Below, piece by piece: positions 9,539-18,131 of a stretch of DNA of 64,000 bases. The position numbers and the translations under genes are program-made. Origin of the DNA: Williamsia sp. (GTDB lineage: Bacteria; Bacteroidota; Bacteroidia; Chitinophagales; Chitinophagaceae). The stretch spans positions 38,168 to 102,167 of the forward strand of contig JADCRZ010000024.1 of NCBI GenBank assembly GCA_015069695.1, in the 5' to 3' direction. The notes beneath the pieces were generated by a model. That model searched no databases. It had not been told where the DNA came from and saw nothing but the letters and a program-made list of their open reading frames with translations. Each line of letters begins with the position of its first letter. The stretch's first letter is position 1.

Positions 9539-10717
9539 ATGCAGGAAGCATATATAATAGCCGGCTACAGAACCGCTGTAGGCAAGGCAAAAAGGGGCGG
9601 ATTCCGTTTTTACCGTCCTGATGATTTGGCGGTGGATGTGATCAAAGGATTGCTGGCCTCGGTGCCGCAATTGGACCCCACCACAGTTGATGACCTGATT
9701 GTAGGAAACGCCGTACCCGAAGCAGAGCAAGGCTTGCAAATTGGCAGGCTGATCTCCGTAAGGGCGCTGGGGATTGATGTACCGGGTATGACGGTAAACC
9801 GGTATTGCGCCAGCGGATTGGAAACAATTGCTATTGCCACTGCAAAGATCAGGAGCGGACAGGCAGATTGTATTGTAGCGGGTGGAACAGAAAGCATGAG
9901 CATGGTGCCGACAGCAGGCTGGAAAACAGTGCCGGCCTACAGTGTAGCTTCTGAAACCCCTGACTATTATCTGGGCATGGGCTTAACTGCCGAAGCAGTA
10001 GCCAAAGAGTACGGCATCAGCCGTGATGCGCAGGATGAGTTTTCTCTTCTATCACATACCAAGGCCATTAAGGCTATCCGGCAGGGCTTTTTCAAGGAAG
10101 GCATTCTGCCTATTTCCGTTAACGAAGTTTACCTGGATGCCAAAGGCAAAAAGCAGCAAAAGACTTACGTGGTTGATACAGACGAAGGGCCCCGGGCAGA
10201 TACCAACCTGGAAGCGCTGAACAAACTCAAGCCCGTGTTTGCTGCCGGCGGTTCGGTGACTGCAGGCAATTCCAGCCAAACCAGCGATGGGGCTGCTTTT
10301 GTGATTGTGATGGGTGAGCGCATGATGAATGAACTGCAGCTGAAGCCGATTGCCCGCCTGGTAAGCTGTGTAAGTGCCGGTGTGCATCCGCGGATTATGG
10401 GCATTGGCCCTGTCGCTGCCATTCCAAAAGCCCTGAAGCAGGCAGGGATGAACTTATCACAAATTGATTTAGTGGAATTAAATGAAGCATTTGCATCGCA
10501 GTCGCTGGCCGTGATCAGGGAAGCAGGATTAAACCCGGACACGGTAAACATCAATGGGGGTGCTATAGCACTGGGGCATCCGCTCGGATGTACGGGCACC
10601 AAGCTCACCGTTCAACTGGTTCACGACCTAAAAAGATTGGATATGAAATACGGAATGGTCACTGCCTGTGTGGGTGGCGGACAAGGTATAGCCGGCGTGA
10701 TTGAAAACCTGAACTGA
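9539..10717 (+). CDS. Acetyl-CoA C-acyltransferase (thiolase)
   Basis: A 392-residue thiolase, catalysing reversible acyl-CoA plus acetyl-CoA condensation or cleavage. Active-site Cys lies in NRYCASGLETIA; the C-terminal signatures NINGGAIALGHPLGCTGTKL (His) and VTACVGGGQGIAGV (second Cys) are intact. Whether it serves beta-oxidation or acetoacetyl-CoA synthesis cannot be told without partners. The ATG at 9539 gives the usual MQEAYIIAGYRTAVGK start; the frame opens upstream through a TTG-type start. A possible promoter is TTTG at 9482-9485, 19 nt, then TAACTTGC at 9505-9512 (imperfect). A strong hairpin terminator follows. Confidence 0.94.
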   Translation: MQEAYIIAGYRTAVGKAKRGGFRFYRPDDLAVDVIKGLLASVPQLDPTTVDDLIVGNAVPEAEQGLQIGRLISVRALGIDVPGMTVNRYCASGLETIAIATAKIRSGQADCIVAGGTESMSMVPTAGWKTVPAYSVASETPDYYLGMGLTAEAVAKEYGISRDAQDEFSLLSHTKAIKAIRQGFFKEGILPISVNEVYLDAKGKKQQKTYVVDTDEGPRADTNLEALNKLKPVFAAGGSVTAGNSSQTSDGAAFVIVMGERMMNELQLKPIARLVSCVSAGVHPRIMGIGPVAAIPKALKQAGMNLSQIDLVELNEAFASQSLAVIREAGLNPDTVNINGGAIALGHPLGCTGTKLTVQLVHDLKRLDMKYGMVTACVGGGQGIAGVIENLN

Positions 10718-10763
10718 TAAAAAATTTCACTGCTGTATTTTATACAGCCCTAACAATGGCTTT

Positions 10764-10798
10764 ATGCAAAAAGGCACCCCATAGGTGCCTTTTTGCAT
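10764..10798. terminator. Hairpin terminator after the thiolase
   Basis: Perfect 15-bp stem atgcaaaaaggcacc / ggtgcctttttgcat with a 5-nt loop, carrying A and T runs inside the stem so it could work in both directions. It lies 46 nt past the thiolase stop. Confidence 0.85.
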
Positions 10799-11101
10799 GA
10801 GAGCAAGAATAATTTTTGTTCTAAGGAGACGATTTTTCCTACCACAATCGTTTGCGATTTAAAAAATTATATTTTTGGCTCAAATGTTGCATCAACTTTT
10901 CCTGCCGTGTTTCTGCGCCTGTATATCCGAAAGCACGTTGATATGAGCTAAAGATGCTGTTCTGAATTGTAGAAAAATTTCCCTATTTAGCTGGTTTGTG
11001 TGGTTGAATTGTTAATGAGTTATGTTCTTTAACAATAATTTAAACTATTTTTAATACCTGTTGTCTTTAGCTTCTCCACCCACTGCATAAAACCATCTTT
11101 T
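10799..11101 (+). promoter_or_regulatory. Leader region of the DUF1800-DUF1501 pair
   Basis: No gene seen in these 300 nt. TATTTTTG at 10870-10877 fits the Bacteroidota -7 consensus TAnnTTTG, but no good -33 TTTG lies 19-21 nt upstream. If used, the transcript would have a leader of about 215 nt before the DUF1800 start. Confidence 0.35.
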
Positions 11102-12832
11102 ATGGATAGACGAGAGTTTCTAACTGCCAAACGAAGAGTCCGTTCCCACGTTTCCCTTTCCTCAGCTGTCAACAAAACTTCAACAGGTTCCGGCCTAGCC
11201 CCTTACACGGGAAACTGGGGCATCTATGAAGTTGTTCACCTGCTGGCACGCACGATGTTTGGTGCCAAGAAAGCAGACATAGATTATTTTAAAACCAAAT
11301 CACTTTCCGCCGCAGTGGATGAATTGCTCAATCCCACCGCACCACTTCCTTCTCCTCCTGTAAAAGAATATGCTACCTCTACTACCACCGGTGTGGTAGC
11401 TGATACCAATGTAGCTGTAGGTGATACCTGGATCAATGACCCTTCAACGGATGGCACGGTCAACAGCCAGCGGAGAACCTCTTTCAAAAGATGGTGGACA
11501 GGAGTGATGATCAACCAGGACAGAAGCGTTCGCGAAAAGATGACCTTATTCTGGGCCAATCATTTCAGTACGCTGCTGAGCACCATCAACTATGCGCACT
11601 TTTTTTACAGGCACCACAACCTGTTAAGAGAAAACGCACTGGGAAATTTTAGAACCCTGATCCGCCTGGTGACTCTCGATCCCGGTATGCTGATAGACCT
11701 GAACGGGAGAGACAGTTCCAGTGCTGCTCCTAATGAAAACTACGGCCGTGAACTGCAGGAACTATATACCCTGGGAAAAGAAAACAATCCGAACTACACA
11801 GAGAATGATGTAAAAGCGGCGGCCAAAGTGCTTACCGGATGGCAGCTGACAGTCAACTCCACTGCTCCTGCTTACTTCACCCTTTCCAGACACGATAAAA
11901 CCAACAAGCAATTTTCCTCTTTTTACAACAACACCATCATTACAGGCAGAAGTGCCAACCCTGCCAATTATACTGCCGGTGAACAGGAGATCGACGATAT
12001 GCTGACCATGATCTTTAACAAGAAAGTAGAAGTGTCACGCTTTATCGTAAAAAAGCTGTACCGCTGGTTTTGTTATTACAAGATCGACAGTGATGTGCAG
12101 GCCAACGTGATCGATCCGTTAGCACTGATCCTTCAGAACAACAATTGGGACATCAAACCCGTCTTGTCTACCCTGTTCAAGAGCGAGCATTTCTTTGATG
12201 CGGCCTACCGGGGATGTATGATCAAAAGCCCTGTGGACATGACGATTGGCCTGGCCCGGGAGTTTAACCTGGCCATCACTGACGCCAACTATGGTGCTGT
12301 TACGTCAACCCTGACCGATACATACAACAGCTGGGAGTACCTGCGGGCACAAACAGCTTCATTTAATCAGGACATCGGCGAACCGCGTGATGTGGCAGGA
12401 TGGCCCGCCTATTACCAGGACCCGCAGTACCATGAATTGTGGATCAACTCCGACACACTTCCCAAGCGGAACAAACTAACAGACCTGCTGATTGGAACCA
12501 CCGGCTACACCGTAAATAGCACCAGCAAGTTCTATATGAAGATCAACCCGGTCCTTTTTACAACTTCCCTGCCCGATCCCTCCAATCCGATCAATATGCT
12601 TAATGATACGCTGGACATCTTTCTCAAAGTCTCTCTTTCCGATGCTTCCAAACAGACGATCAAAACACAAATCCTGCTTAAAGGCCAGATGACCGATCAA
12701 TACTGGACGGATGCCTGGAATGCTTATGTGGCCAGTCCGGCTGTTACAGGCACCCCATACAAAACAGTCTTGTCGATCCTGCAAGCCCTCTATAAGTACA
12801 TCATGAATTTAGCGGAGTACCAGCTGAGCTGA
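11102..12832 (+). CDS. DUF1800 family protein
   Basis: A 576-residue DUF1800 protein. Family hallmarks are visible: VVHLLARTMFGAKKADIDYF near the N-terminus, REKMTLFWANHFST, LGNFRTLIRLVTLDPGMLIDLNG, NENYGRELQELYTLGKENNPNYTENDVKAAAKVLTGW in separate segments, and the ILQNNNWDIKPVLSTLFKSEHFFD region. The N-terminus MDRREFL resembles a twin-arginine start, but no clear hydrophobic core follows. Function is unknown; the family is almost always paired with DUF1501, as here, 81 nt downstream, which supports a shared exported complex. Confidence 0.88.
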   Translation: MDRREFLTAKRRVRSHVSLSSAVNKTSTGSGLAPYTGNWGIYEVVHLLARTMFGAKKADIDYFKTKSLSAAVDELLNPTAPLPSPPVKEYATSTTTGVVADTNVAVGDTWINDPSTDGTVNSQRRTSFKRWWTGVMINQDRSVREKMTLFWANHFSTLLSTINYAHFFYRHHNLLRENALGNFRTLIRLVTLDPGMLIDLNGRDSSSAAPNENYGRELQELYTLGKENNPNYTENDVKAAAKVLTGWQLTVNSTAPAYFTLSRHDKTNKQFSSFYNNTIITGRSANPANYTAGEQEIDDMLTMIFNKKVEVSRFIVKKLYRWFCYYKIDSDVQANVIDPLALILQNNNWDIKPVLSTLFKSEHFFDAAYRGCMIKSPVDMTIGLAREFNLAITDANYGAVTSTLTDTYNSWEYLRAQTASFNQDIGEPRDVAGWPAYYQDPQYHELWINSDTLPKRNKLTDLLIGTTGYTVNSTSKFYMKINPVLFTTSLPDPSNPINMLNDTLDIFLKVSLSDASKQTIKTQILLKGQMTDQYWTDAWNAYVASPAVTGTPYKTVLSILQALYKYIMNLAEYQLS

Positions 12833-12913
12833 GCAGCCCGTTGCTTTTTGCGTATCAATAAAAGATCGGTAAAACAGCAGGCTTTGAGGTCTGCAAAACT
12901 CTAAATTTTTTTT

Positions 12914-14530
12914 ATGAAACGGAGAGATTTCCTCAAATCCACGGTTCCCGCAGCCATCCTGCCTTCTATCCTGAACGGATTTTCCATGAAAGCATACGCT
13001 GCATCTTCGCCCCTGATGCAGGCTTTGATGAATACAACAACGGATACAGATCATGTGCTGGTCATCATTCAATTGAGTGGTGGAAATGATGGGCTGAACA
13101 TGGTTATTCCCAATGATATTTATTCTACTTATTACAATGCCCGTACAAACATTGCCATTCCGCAGAGTAAGATCCTGTCCCTGAATGGGTATGCCAATTC
13201 CGGTCTGCATCCTGCCATGACGGGTTTGCAAACTATGTATAATGAAGGAAAGCTGGCCATCGTGCAATCGGTGAGTTACCCGACACCCAACTTTTCCCAT
13301 TTCCGCGCAACAGACATCTGGATGAGCGCATCGGATTCCAGTACCTATGTATCCAGCGGCTGGGCGGGCAGGTACCTGGATGGGGAGTATCCCGACTATC
13401 CGGAAAGATATCCCAATGCATCTATGACCGATCCGCTTGCTATCCAGATCGGTTCTATTACTTCCCTGGCGCTGCAGGGGCCGGAAGTGAGCATGGGCAT
13501 CAGCATCAGCGATCCCAGCTCGTTTTACAATTTCGTGAACGGCGTGCAGGACCCAACGCCTGATACACCCTGGGGAAACGAGCTGAGCTTTGTACGCCAG
13601 ATTGCTTCCCAGACACAGCAGTATGCGGCTGTTGTAAAGAACGCTGCTGCTAAAGTGCCTACCCAGGGAACATATCCTTCCGGCAACGACCTGGCCGCTC
13701 AGCTCAAGATCGTTGCGCAATTGATCAAAGGCGGACTCAAGACCCGGGTTTACATGGTGAGCACCGGCGGCTTCGACAACCACTCCGGACAAGTAAACAC
13801 AACAGACACAACCATTGGCACACATGCTAATCTGATGACCCGCATCTCGGCGGCGATCAAAGCTTTTTCTGATGATTTAAAAGGGTTAGGTATTGAAGAC
13901 AGGGTGGTAGGAATGACCTTTTCAGAATTTGGCAGGAGGGTAAAATCCAATGCCAACTACGGAACAGATCATGGAGTGGCCTCACCCTTGTTTGTATTTG
14001 GAAAAAATGTAAAACCAGGTGTGCTGGGAACCAGTCCGGTTATCTCTACCAAAGCTGCCAACGGCACGGAAGTGATCAGCGACAATGTGCCCATGCAGTA
14101 TGATTTCCGCAGTGTATATGCTTCCCTCCTGAGCGACTGGTTTTGTGTAAATGCAAATACCCTGCAATCGGTTATGCTGAACAATTTCCAGACCCTGCCG
14201 CTGATCGGCACCTCTTCCTGCCGGGCTGCCCTGGCCATTACGGGTTTGAACGATCTGACCCGTCCTGATGGAGACCAGCTCATCATTAATTACCCCAACC
14301 CTTTTGTAGATACGACAAAAATTACTTTCAAGACCAAAGGCGGCCATACGATGGTGCAGATCATGGACACCCAGGGAAAGATTCTGAGTGTACTGGCAGA
14401 TAAAGTGTATGCACCGGGTTTGTACACGGTGGATTTCAACAGCGGGGTGCTGCCTGCCGGCATTTACTATGCCCGCTTCCAGAACGGGCCGGTACAGCAG
14501 GTGCGGCCGATGCTGAAGGTGAAGCCTTAA
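12914..14530 (+). CDS. DUF1501 family protein with Tat signal and T9SS sorting domain
   Basis: 538 residues. It starts with a twin-arginine signal (MKRRDFLKST, then a hydrophobic segment to MKAYA). The DUF1501 (sulfatase-like fold) core has IQLSGGNDGLNMVIP, AIVQSVSYPTPNFSHFRATDIW, STGGFDNHSGQ and TFSEFGRRVKSN. About residues 455-538 form a Por-type type IX secretion C-terminal domain (NYPNPFVDTTKITF ... GIYYARFQNG), so the protein is predicted to cross the outer membrane. Tat export combined with a T9SS tail is notable. Probably co-transcribed with the DUF1800 gene. Confidence 0.9.
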   Translation: MKRRDFLKSTVPAAILPSILNGFSMKAYAASSPLMQALMNTTTDTDHVLVIIQLSGGNDGLNMVIPNDIYSTYYNARTNIAIPQSKILSLNGYANSGLHPAMTGLQTMYNEGKLAIVQSVSYPTPNFSHFRATDIWMSASDSSTYVSSGWAGRYLDGEYPDYPERYPNASMTDPLAIQIGSITSLALQGPEVSMGISISDPSSFYNFVNGVQDPTPDTPWGNELSFVRQIASQTQQYAAVVKNAAAKVPTQGTYPSGNDLAAQLKIVAQLIKGGLKTRVYMVSTGGFDNHSGQVNTTDTTIGTHANLMTRISAAIKAFSDDLKGLGIEDRVVGMTFSEFGRRVKSNANYGTDHGVASPLFVFGKNVKPGVLGTSPVISTKAANGTEVISDNVPMQYDFRSVYASLLSDWFCVNANTLQSVMLNNFQTLPLIGTSSCRAALAITGLNDLTRPDGDQLIINYPNPFVDTTKITFKTKGGHTMVQIMDTQGKILSVLADKVYAPGLYTVDFNSGVLPAGIYYARFQNGPVQQVRPMLKVKP

Positions 14531-14762
14531 GGTTTTTGTTGTTAGATGAAATTCATCTTGTTGGTACACCATACATCGCAGACCCACCCCTGCCCTAACG
14601 TGTTTGATGATTGGCACTCATCCTTAGGTTCAATCATTGGAGTAGTACAGGCTTGGCTTGATAAGCTGTTGCTATTGTATTTTATCGCACATCTCTTATT
14701 GTCGAATATCCTGCCAGTAAAATGCCACAAGCATTATCTGTATTTTAGCGGTCAAAACCCCC

Positions 14763-15206
14763 ATGGATTTATCCATCAATACGCCGGCGCTGCTTTTTCC
14801 TGCTATATCGTTGCTGATGCTGGCTTATACCAATCGCTTTTTGGCGTTGGCCAGCCTGATCCGGAACCTTCATTCACAATACAGTCAACATACGAATAAA
14901 GAAGGGGTGCTGCGGCAGATAAAAAACCTGCGGCTGCGCTTGCGGCTGATCCGCTCGATGCAGGCCTTTGGTGTGATAAGCTTGTTCTTGTGTGTGCTCA
15001 GTATGTTCTTTGTGTACAAAGGGTTTTCCGGGCAGGCGAGCTTTACCTTTGCCATCAGCCTGATCCTGATGATGATTTCCCTGTTTCTTTCTTTGTGGGA
15101 AATCAACATCAGTACCCGGGCCCTGGAAATAGAGCTGAGTGATATGGAGCTTCAAAAAGATTCTATCATCGGCTACATCAAGGAGCGGTTTGAAAAGGAA
15201 GACTAG
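14763..15206 (+). CDS. DUF2721 membrane protein
   Basis: 147 residues with three hydrophobic segments: an N-terminal one (PALLFPAISLLMLAY) followed by the conserved TNRFLALASLIRNLH, then two helices separated by a short loop (IRSMQAFGVISLFLCVLSMFF and SFTFAISLILMMISLFLSL). This matches the DUF2721 family, which has no assigned function. The 230 nt between the DUF1501 stop and this start contain nothing I can identify. Convergent with the ABC exporter, 8 nt between stops. Confidence 0.8.
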   Translation: MDLSINTPALLFPAISLLMLAYTNRFLALASLIRNLHSQYSQHTNKEGVLRQIKNLRLRLRLIRSMQAFGVISLFLCVLSMFFVYKGFSGQASFTFAISLILMMISLFLSLWEINISTRALEIELSDMELQKDSIIGYIKERFEKED

Positions 15207-15214
15207 CGCGACTT

Positions 15215-17062
15215 TTACACGGTCCGTGCTGCCGCCGGCTGTTTGCTTGAAAAAGGGGCCGGTTCTTTTGACCCATTTTTTCTTTCTCCGATCTGCTGCC
15301 GCCACATGGCATAGTACAATCCTTTTTCGCTCAGCAGGCTTTCGTGGGTACCTGTTTCGATCACCGTTCCTTTTTCCAGCACGTAGATCCGGTCGGCATG
15401 CATGATGGTGGAAAGACGGTGGGCGATGAGGATGGTGATCTGTTCGCGCTGGGCGGAAATAGAACGGATGGTAGAAGTAATTTCTTCTTCGGTGATAGAA
15501 TCAAGTGCTGAAGTAGCTTCATCAAATATCAGCAGTTTGGGATGACGCAACAGGGCGCGTGCAATAGAAAGGCGTTGCTTTTCTCCCCCCGATACTTTGA
15601 TACCACCTTCACCGATCAGGGTATCAATGCCTTTGTCGGCACGCGCCAGCAGGCTATGACAGGCAGCTTTGCGCAAGGCATCCTGCAGGTCTTCATCGGT
15701 GGCAGTGGGGTTTACAAACAGGAGGTTTTCCTTGATCGTTCCGGCAAACAGCTGTGTATCCTGTGTTACAAAACCGATCTGTGTACGGAGCGTGTCAAAA
15801 TCTATGTCGTGTCCGTGCACCCCGTTGAACAGGATCTCTCCTTCCTGCGGGCGGTACAGTCCGACCAGTAATTTCACCAGCGTTGTTTTTCCTGAGCCGG
15901 AGGGGCCGACAAACGCGATGGTTTCACCGGTTTTTACATCGAAGCTGATATTATCGAGCGCCGGCAGCTGGGCCGACTGGTGTTTAAAGCGGACGTTGGA
16001 GAATTCCAGTTCCTGGATGTCGCCGATGGGTGAAGGATGATCGGGCTTGGGCTCCGGCAGTTTTTTCATTACATTGTCGAAATTGATCAGGGAGGCCTGG
16101 GCTTCGCGGTAAGAAAGAATGATGTTGCCGATTTCCTGCAGGGGGCCGAAGATAAAGAAGGAGTAAAAAGTAAGGGTCATCAGCTTACCTGTTGTAAGCA
16201 CATCGCGGAACACCAGCCAGAGCAGCGTAAACATAATCACCTGCCGCAAAAAATTCACGAACGTACCCTGTATAAAGCTAAGGGAGCGGATGCTCTTTAC
16301 TTTTTTCAGTTCCAGTCCGAGGATTTTATAGGTGTTGGTATTGAGTCTTTTTACTTCCTGTTCCGTCAGCCCCAGGCTTTTCACCAGTTCAATGTTGCGC
16401 AGCGATTCTGTTGTAGAGCCGGCCAGTGAAGTTGTTTCAGCCACAATGGTTTTCTGGATTGATTTGATCTTTCTGCTCAGCACGCTTGTCAGCAGGGCCA
16501 GCAGCAGGATACCGCCCATGTAGATAGGCATGATAGACCAGTGAAGACTGAAGGAATAGATGGTGACAAACACCACGCCCACCAGGATACCAAATACCAC
16601 GTTGATAAAAGAGGTGATAAATCTTTCTGTATCTGTTCTGACCTTTTGCAAGATGCTGAGGGTTTCACCGCTGCGCTGGTCTTCAAACTCCTGGTAAGGA
16701 AGTTTCATAGAGTGTTTCAGTCCGTCGGTAAACAGGCTGGCGCCGAATTTCTGCACTACCACGTTCACGGCATAATCCTGGAAAGCCTTGGCAATGCGCG
16801 ATACCATGGCCACCCCAACCATGATCCCCAGGTATTTCAGCACATCCATAAAGAACGCCGATTCGGTGCGGGTGCCTTCGATTACAAAATCATGTTTTGC
16901 ATTGTAGTGGCCTTCATGGTGCGGATGGGCCGCGAACTTGTCGATGATGATGCCCATGAAATGGGGGTCTAACATGGAAAAGACTTGATTGATAGCAGCG
17001 AGCAGGAGAGAAAGGCCGATCAGCCAGCGATACGGTTTGAGATAGGTATAGAGCAATTTCAT
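15215..17062 (-). CDS. ABC exporter, fused permease and ATPase (MsbA-like)
   Basis: 615 residues: six transmembrane helices over about the first 320 residues, then a nucleotide-binding domain with Walker A VGPSGSGKTTLVKLL, Q-loop FVTQDTQLF, signature VSGGEKQRLSIARAL, Walker B LLIFDEATSALD and the H-loop LIAHRLSTI. This is the half-transporter layout of type IV exporters for lipids, drugs or peptides; substrate is not predictable. The protein has an insert in the first periplasmic region rich in His (HPHHEGHYNAKH). Acts as a homodimer in the inner membrane. Confidence 0.93.
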   Translation of the reverse strand: MKLLYTYLKPYRWLIGLSLLLAAINQVFSMLDPHFMGIIIDKFAAHPHHEGHYNAKHDFVIEGTRTESAFFMDVLKYLGIMVGVAMVSRIAKAFQDYAVNVVVQKFGASLFTDGLKHSMKLPYQEFEDQRSGETLSILQKVRTDTERFITSFINVVFGILVGVVFVTIYSFSLHWSIMPIYMGGILLLALLTSVLSRKIKSIQKTIVAETTSLAGSTTESLRNIELVKSLGLTEQEVKRLNTNTYKILGLELKKVKSIRSLSFIQGTFVNFLRQVIMFTLLWLVFRDVLTTGKLMTLTFYSFFIFGPLQEIGNIILSYREAQASLINFDNVMKKLPEPKPDHPSPIGDIQELEFSNVRFKHQSAQLPALDNISFDVKTGETIAFVGPSGSGKTTLVKLLVGLYRPQEGEILFNGVHGHDIDFDTLRTQIGFVTQDTQLFAGTIKENLLFVNPTATDEDLQDALRKAACHSLLARADKGIDTLIGEGGIKVSGGEKQRLSIARALLRHPKLLIFDEATSALDSITEEEITSTIRSISAQREQITILIAHRLSTIMHADRIYVLEKGTVIETGTHESLLSEKGLYYAMWRQQIGERKNGSKEPAPFSSKQPAAARTV

Positions 17063-17500
17063 GCTAGGAAGTTTATGCTGTTTTAGGTTAATGGTCTTTC
17101 AACGGTTTGTTTTCGTGTTAGATTTTATCAATGCCAATTGTTGTCTTTCGACGCAAATTTTACCGGACCCGGAAAAGGAACCGGCAAATATGACCTCGAA
17201 AAGGCACCCGTGTTCCTTCAAGGTTTTGTTTTCGGATGTTATTTCCAGGGATGGTAAAGTCCGGGCCGAAAATGGTAAGTTGAAAGAGCACAGGGGCAGC
17301 AACCGGGTCAATAACGAAACAAGCCGCTGTTATAACGTACGCGCACCCATAAATGTTCCAACATTATTACAGGTTAGCTGGAAAGGAGCGGCGCGTAAGG
17401 GTAAATCTACTCTAAAATCCATTTGAGCAGGAGATTATTTTGGCCTTAAAAAGCTTCCGGAATTTTTTCCCTCTTTTTCGGATTGTATTGGAGAAACGCC
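17063..17500. other. Intergenic region between ABC exporter and tRNA-Phe
   Basis: No convincing gene. The open frame of 121 codons on the plus strand has no recognisable protein and no coding look. Must carry the leftward promoter of the ABC exporter. Confidence 0.5.
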
Positions 17501-17508
17501 TATTTTTG
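17501..17508 (+). promoter_or_regulatory. -7 element of the tRNA-Phe promoter
   Basis: TATTTTTG fits TAnnTTTG exactly and lies 37 nt before the tRNA 5' end. The -33 region 20 nt upstream is a weak match (TTCG). Confidence 0.55.
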
Positions 17509-17545
17509 CAACCCCGGTACAGGTTTACACCTGCCGCCGGGAGCT

Positions 17546-17618
17546 GGTGCGGTAGCTCAGTCGGTAGAGCAAAGGACTGAAAATCCTTGTGTCGGCGGTT
17601 CGATCCCGCCCCACACCA
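17546..17618 (+). tRNA. tRNA-Phe (anticodon GAA)
   Basis: 73 nt folding as a normal cloverleaf: D arm GCTC/GAGC, anticodon arm AAGGA/TCCTT with loop CTGAAAA (GAA), T arm GGCGG/CCGCC with TTCGATC loop, discriminator A, no encoded CCA. The acceptor stem GGTGCGG / CCACACC has one mismatch, C5 opposite A68. The gene is the insertion site of the element: bases from 17573 onward recur at the far end. Confidence 0.95.
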
Positions 17619-17668
17619 CGGTGAAAATCAAGCGATTATAACGAAAATGTTGTAGTCGCTTTTTTATT
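17573..17668 (+). repeat. attL: left direct repeat of the element
   Basis: Starts in the anticodon stem (aggactgaaaatcc). Identical to 47716-47773 over the first 58 nt, then continues with two substitutions (17631 and 17655) to 17668, covering the terminator. The intact tRNA is on this side. Confidence 0.93.
17632..17666 (+). terminator. tRNA-Phe terminator
   Basis: Stem gcgattataa / ttgtagtcgc (two G-T pairs), 8-nt loop, then a run of seven T. The copy at the far end (47775-47809) has the same hairpin with one G-T pair replaced. Confidence 0.7.
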
Positions 17669-17755
17669 ACTACAACAATCCTACAACAAAAGAGTCATCT
17701 TTATATTTTACGATAGGTAGGTTATTTCTAACTTTATCAGACAAACCGAATAGCG

Positions 17756-18130
17756 ATGAATTCATTCGCAGGAATCTTTAAAAAATCCAAGAAAAGAAGG
17801 AAAAGTAATGGTCAAGATATTGACTCTACCTCTTCACTGCTTCCTGTAATTTTGCCTATCAAAAATATCCCTGGGAAGTTTGTTTTCTACTGTCCAGGCT
17901 GCCAAGCTAACCATGTCATTAATACCAATCCTAAGAACGGCAGGCCACATCATACGTTAAGCGGTTCCTGTTATAAACCAACTATACGTGCTTCGGTGCT
18001 CTCGGCAGGAAAGAGAGAACTGAATACTCCGCATTGCCATTCAATGATTACAGACGGTTTCATCTCTTTTTTTCACGATAGCAGCCATTTCTTATCAGGA
18101 CGCACGGTTGAATTGCAGCCATTACAATAA
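17756..18130 (+). CDS. DUF6527 family protein
   Basis: 124 residues. After a basic, low-complexity N-terminus the conserved core begins: FVFYCPGCQANH (C46, C49, H53), KPTIRASVLSAG, HCHSMITDGFISFFHDSSH (C94, H95, H107/H111) and SGRTVELQP. The paired Cys/His clusters suggest a metal site. DUF6527 proteins are found in phages and near bacterial ubiquitin-like operons; function unknown. Here the gene is convergent with the JAB-E1 gene, with a single base between the stop codons, so the two are physically linked but on opposite strands. It is the first gene inside the element. Confidence 0.8.
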   Translation: MNSFAGIFKKSKKRRKSNGQDIDSTSSLLPVILPIKNIPGKFVFYCPGCQANHVINTNPKNGRPHHTLSGSCYKPTIRASVLSAGKRELNTPHCHSMITDGFISFFHDSSHFLSGRTVELQPLQ

Positions 18131-18131
18131 A

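Noticed and set aside
12809..13825. Minus-strand frame of 338 codons
   Set aside because: Antisense to the DUF1501 gene.
17061..17426. 121-codon frame before tRNA-Phe
   Set aside because: No homology signal, no promoter or ribosome site, low-complexity composition.
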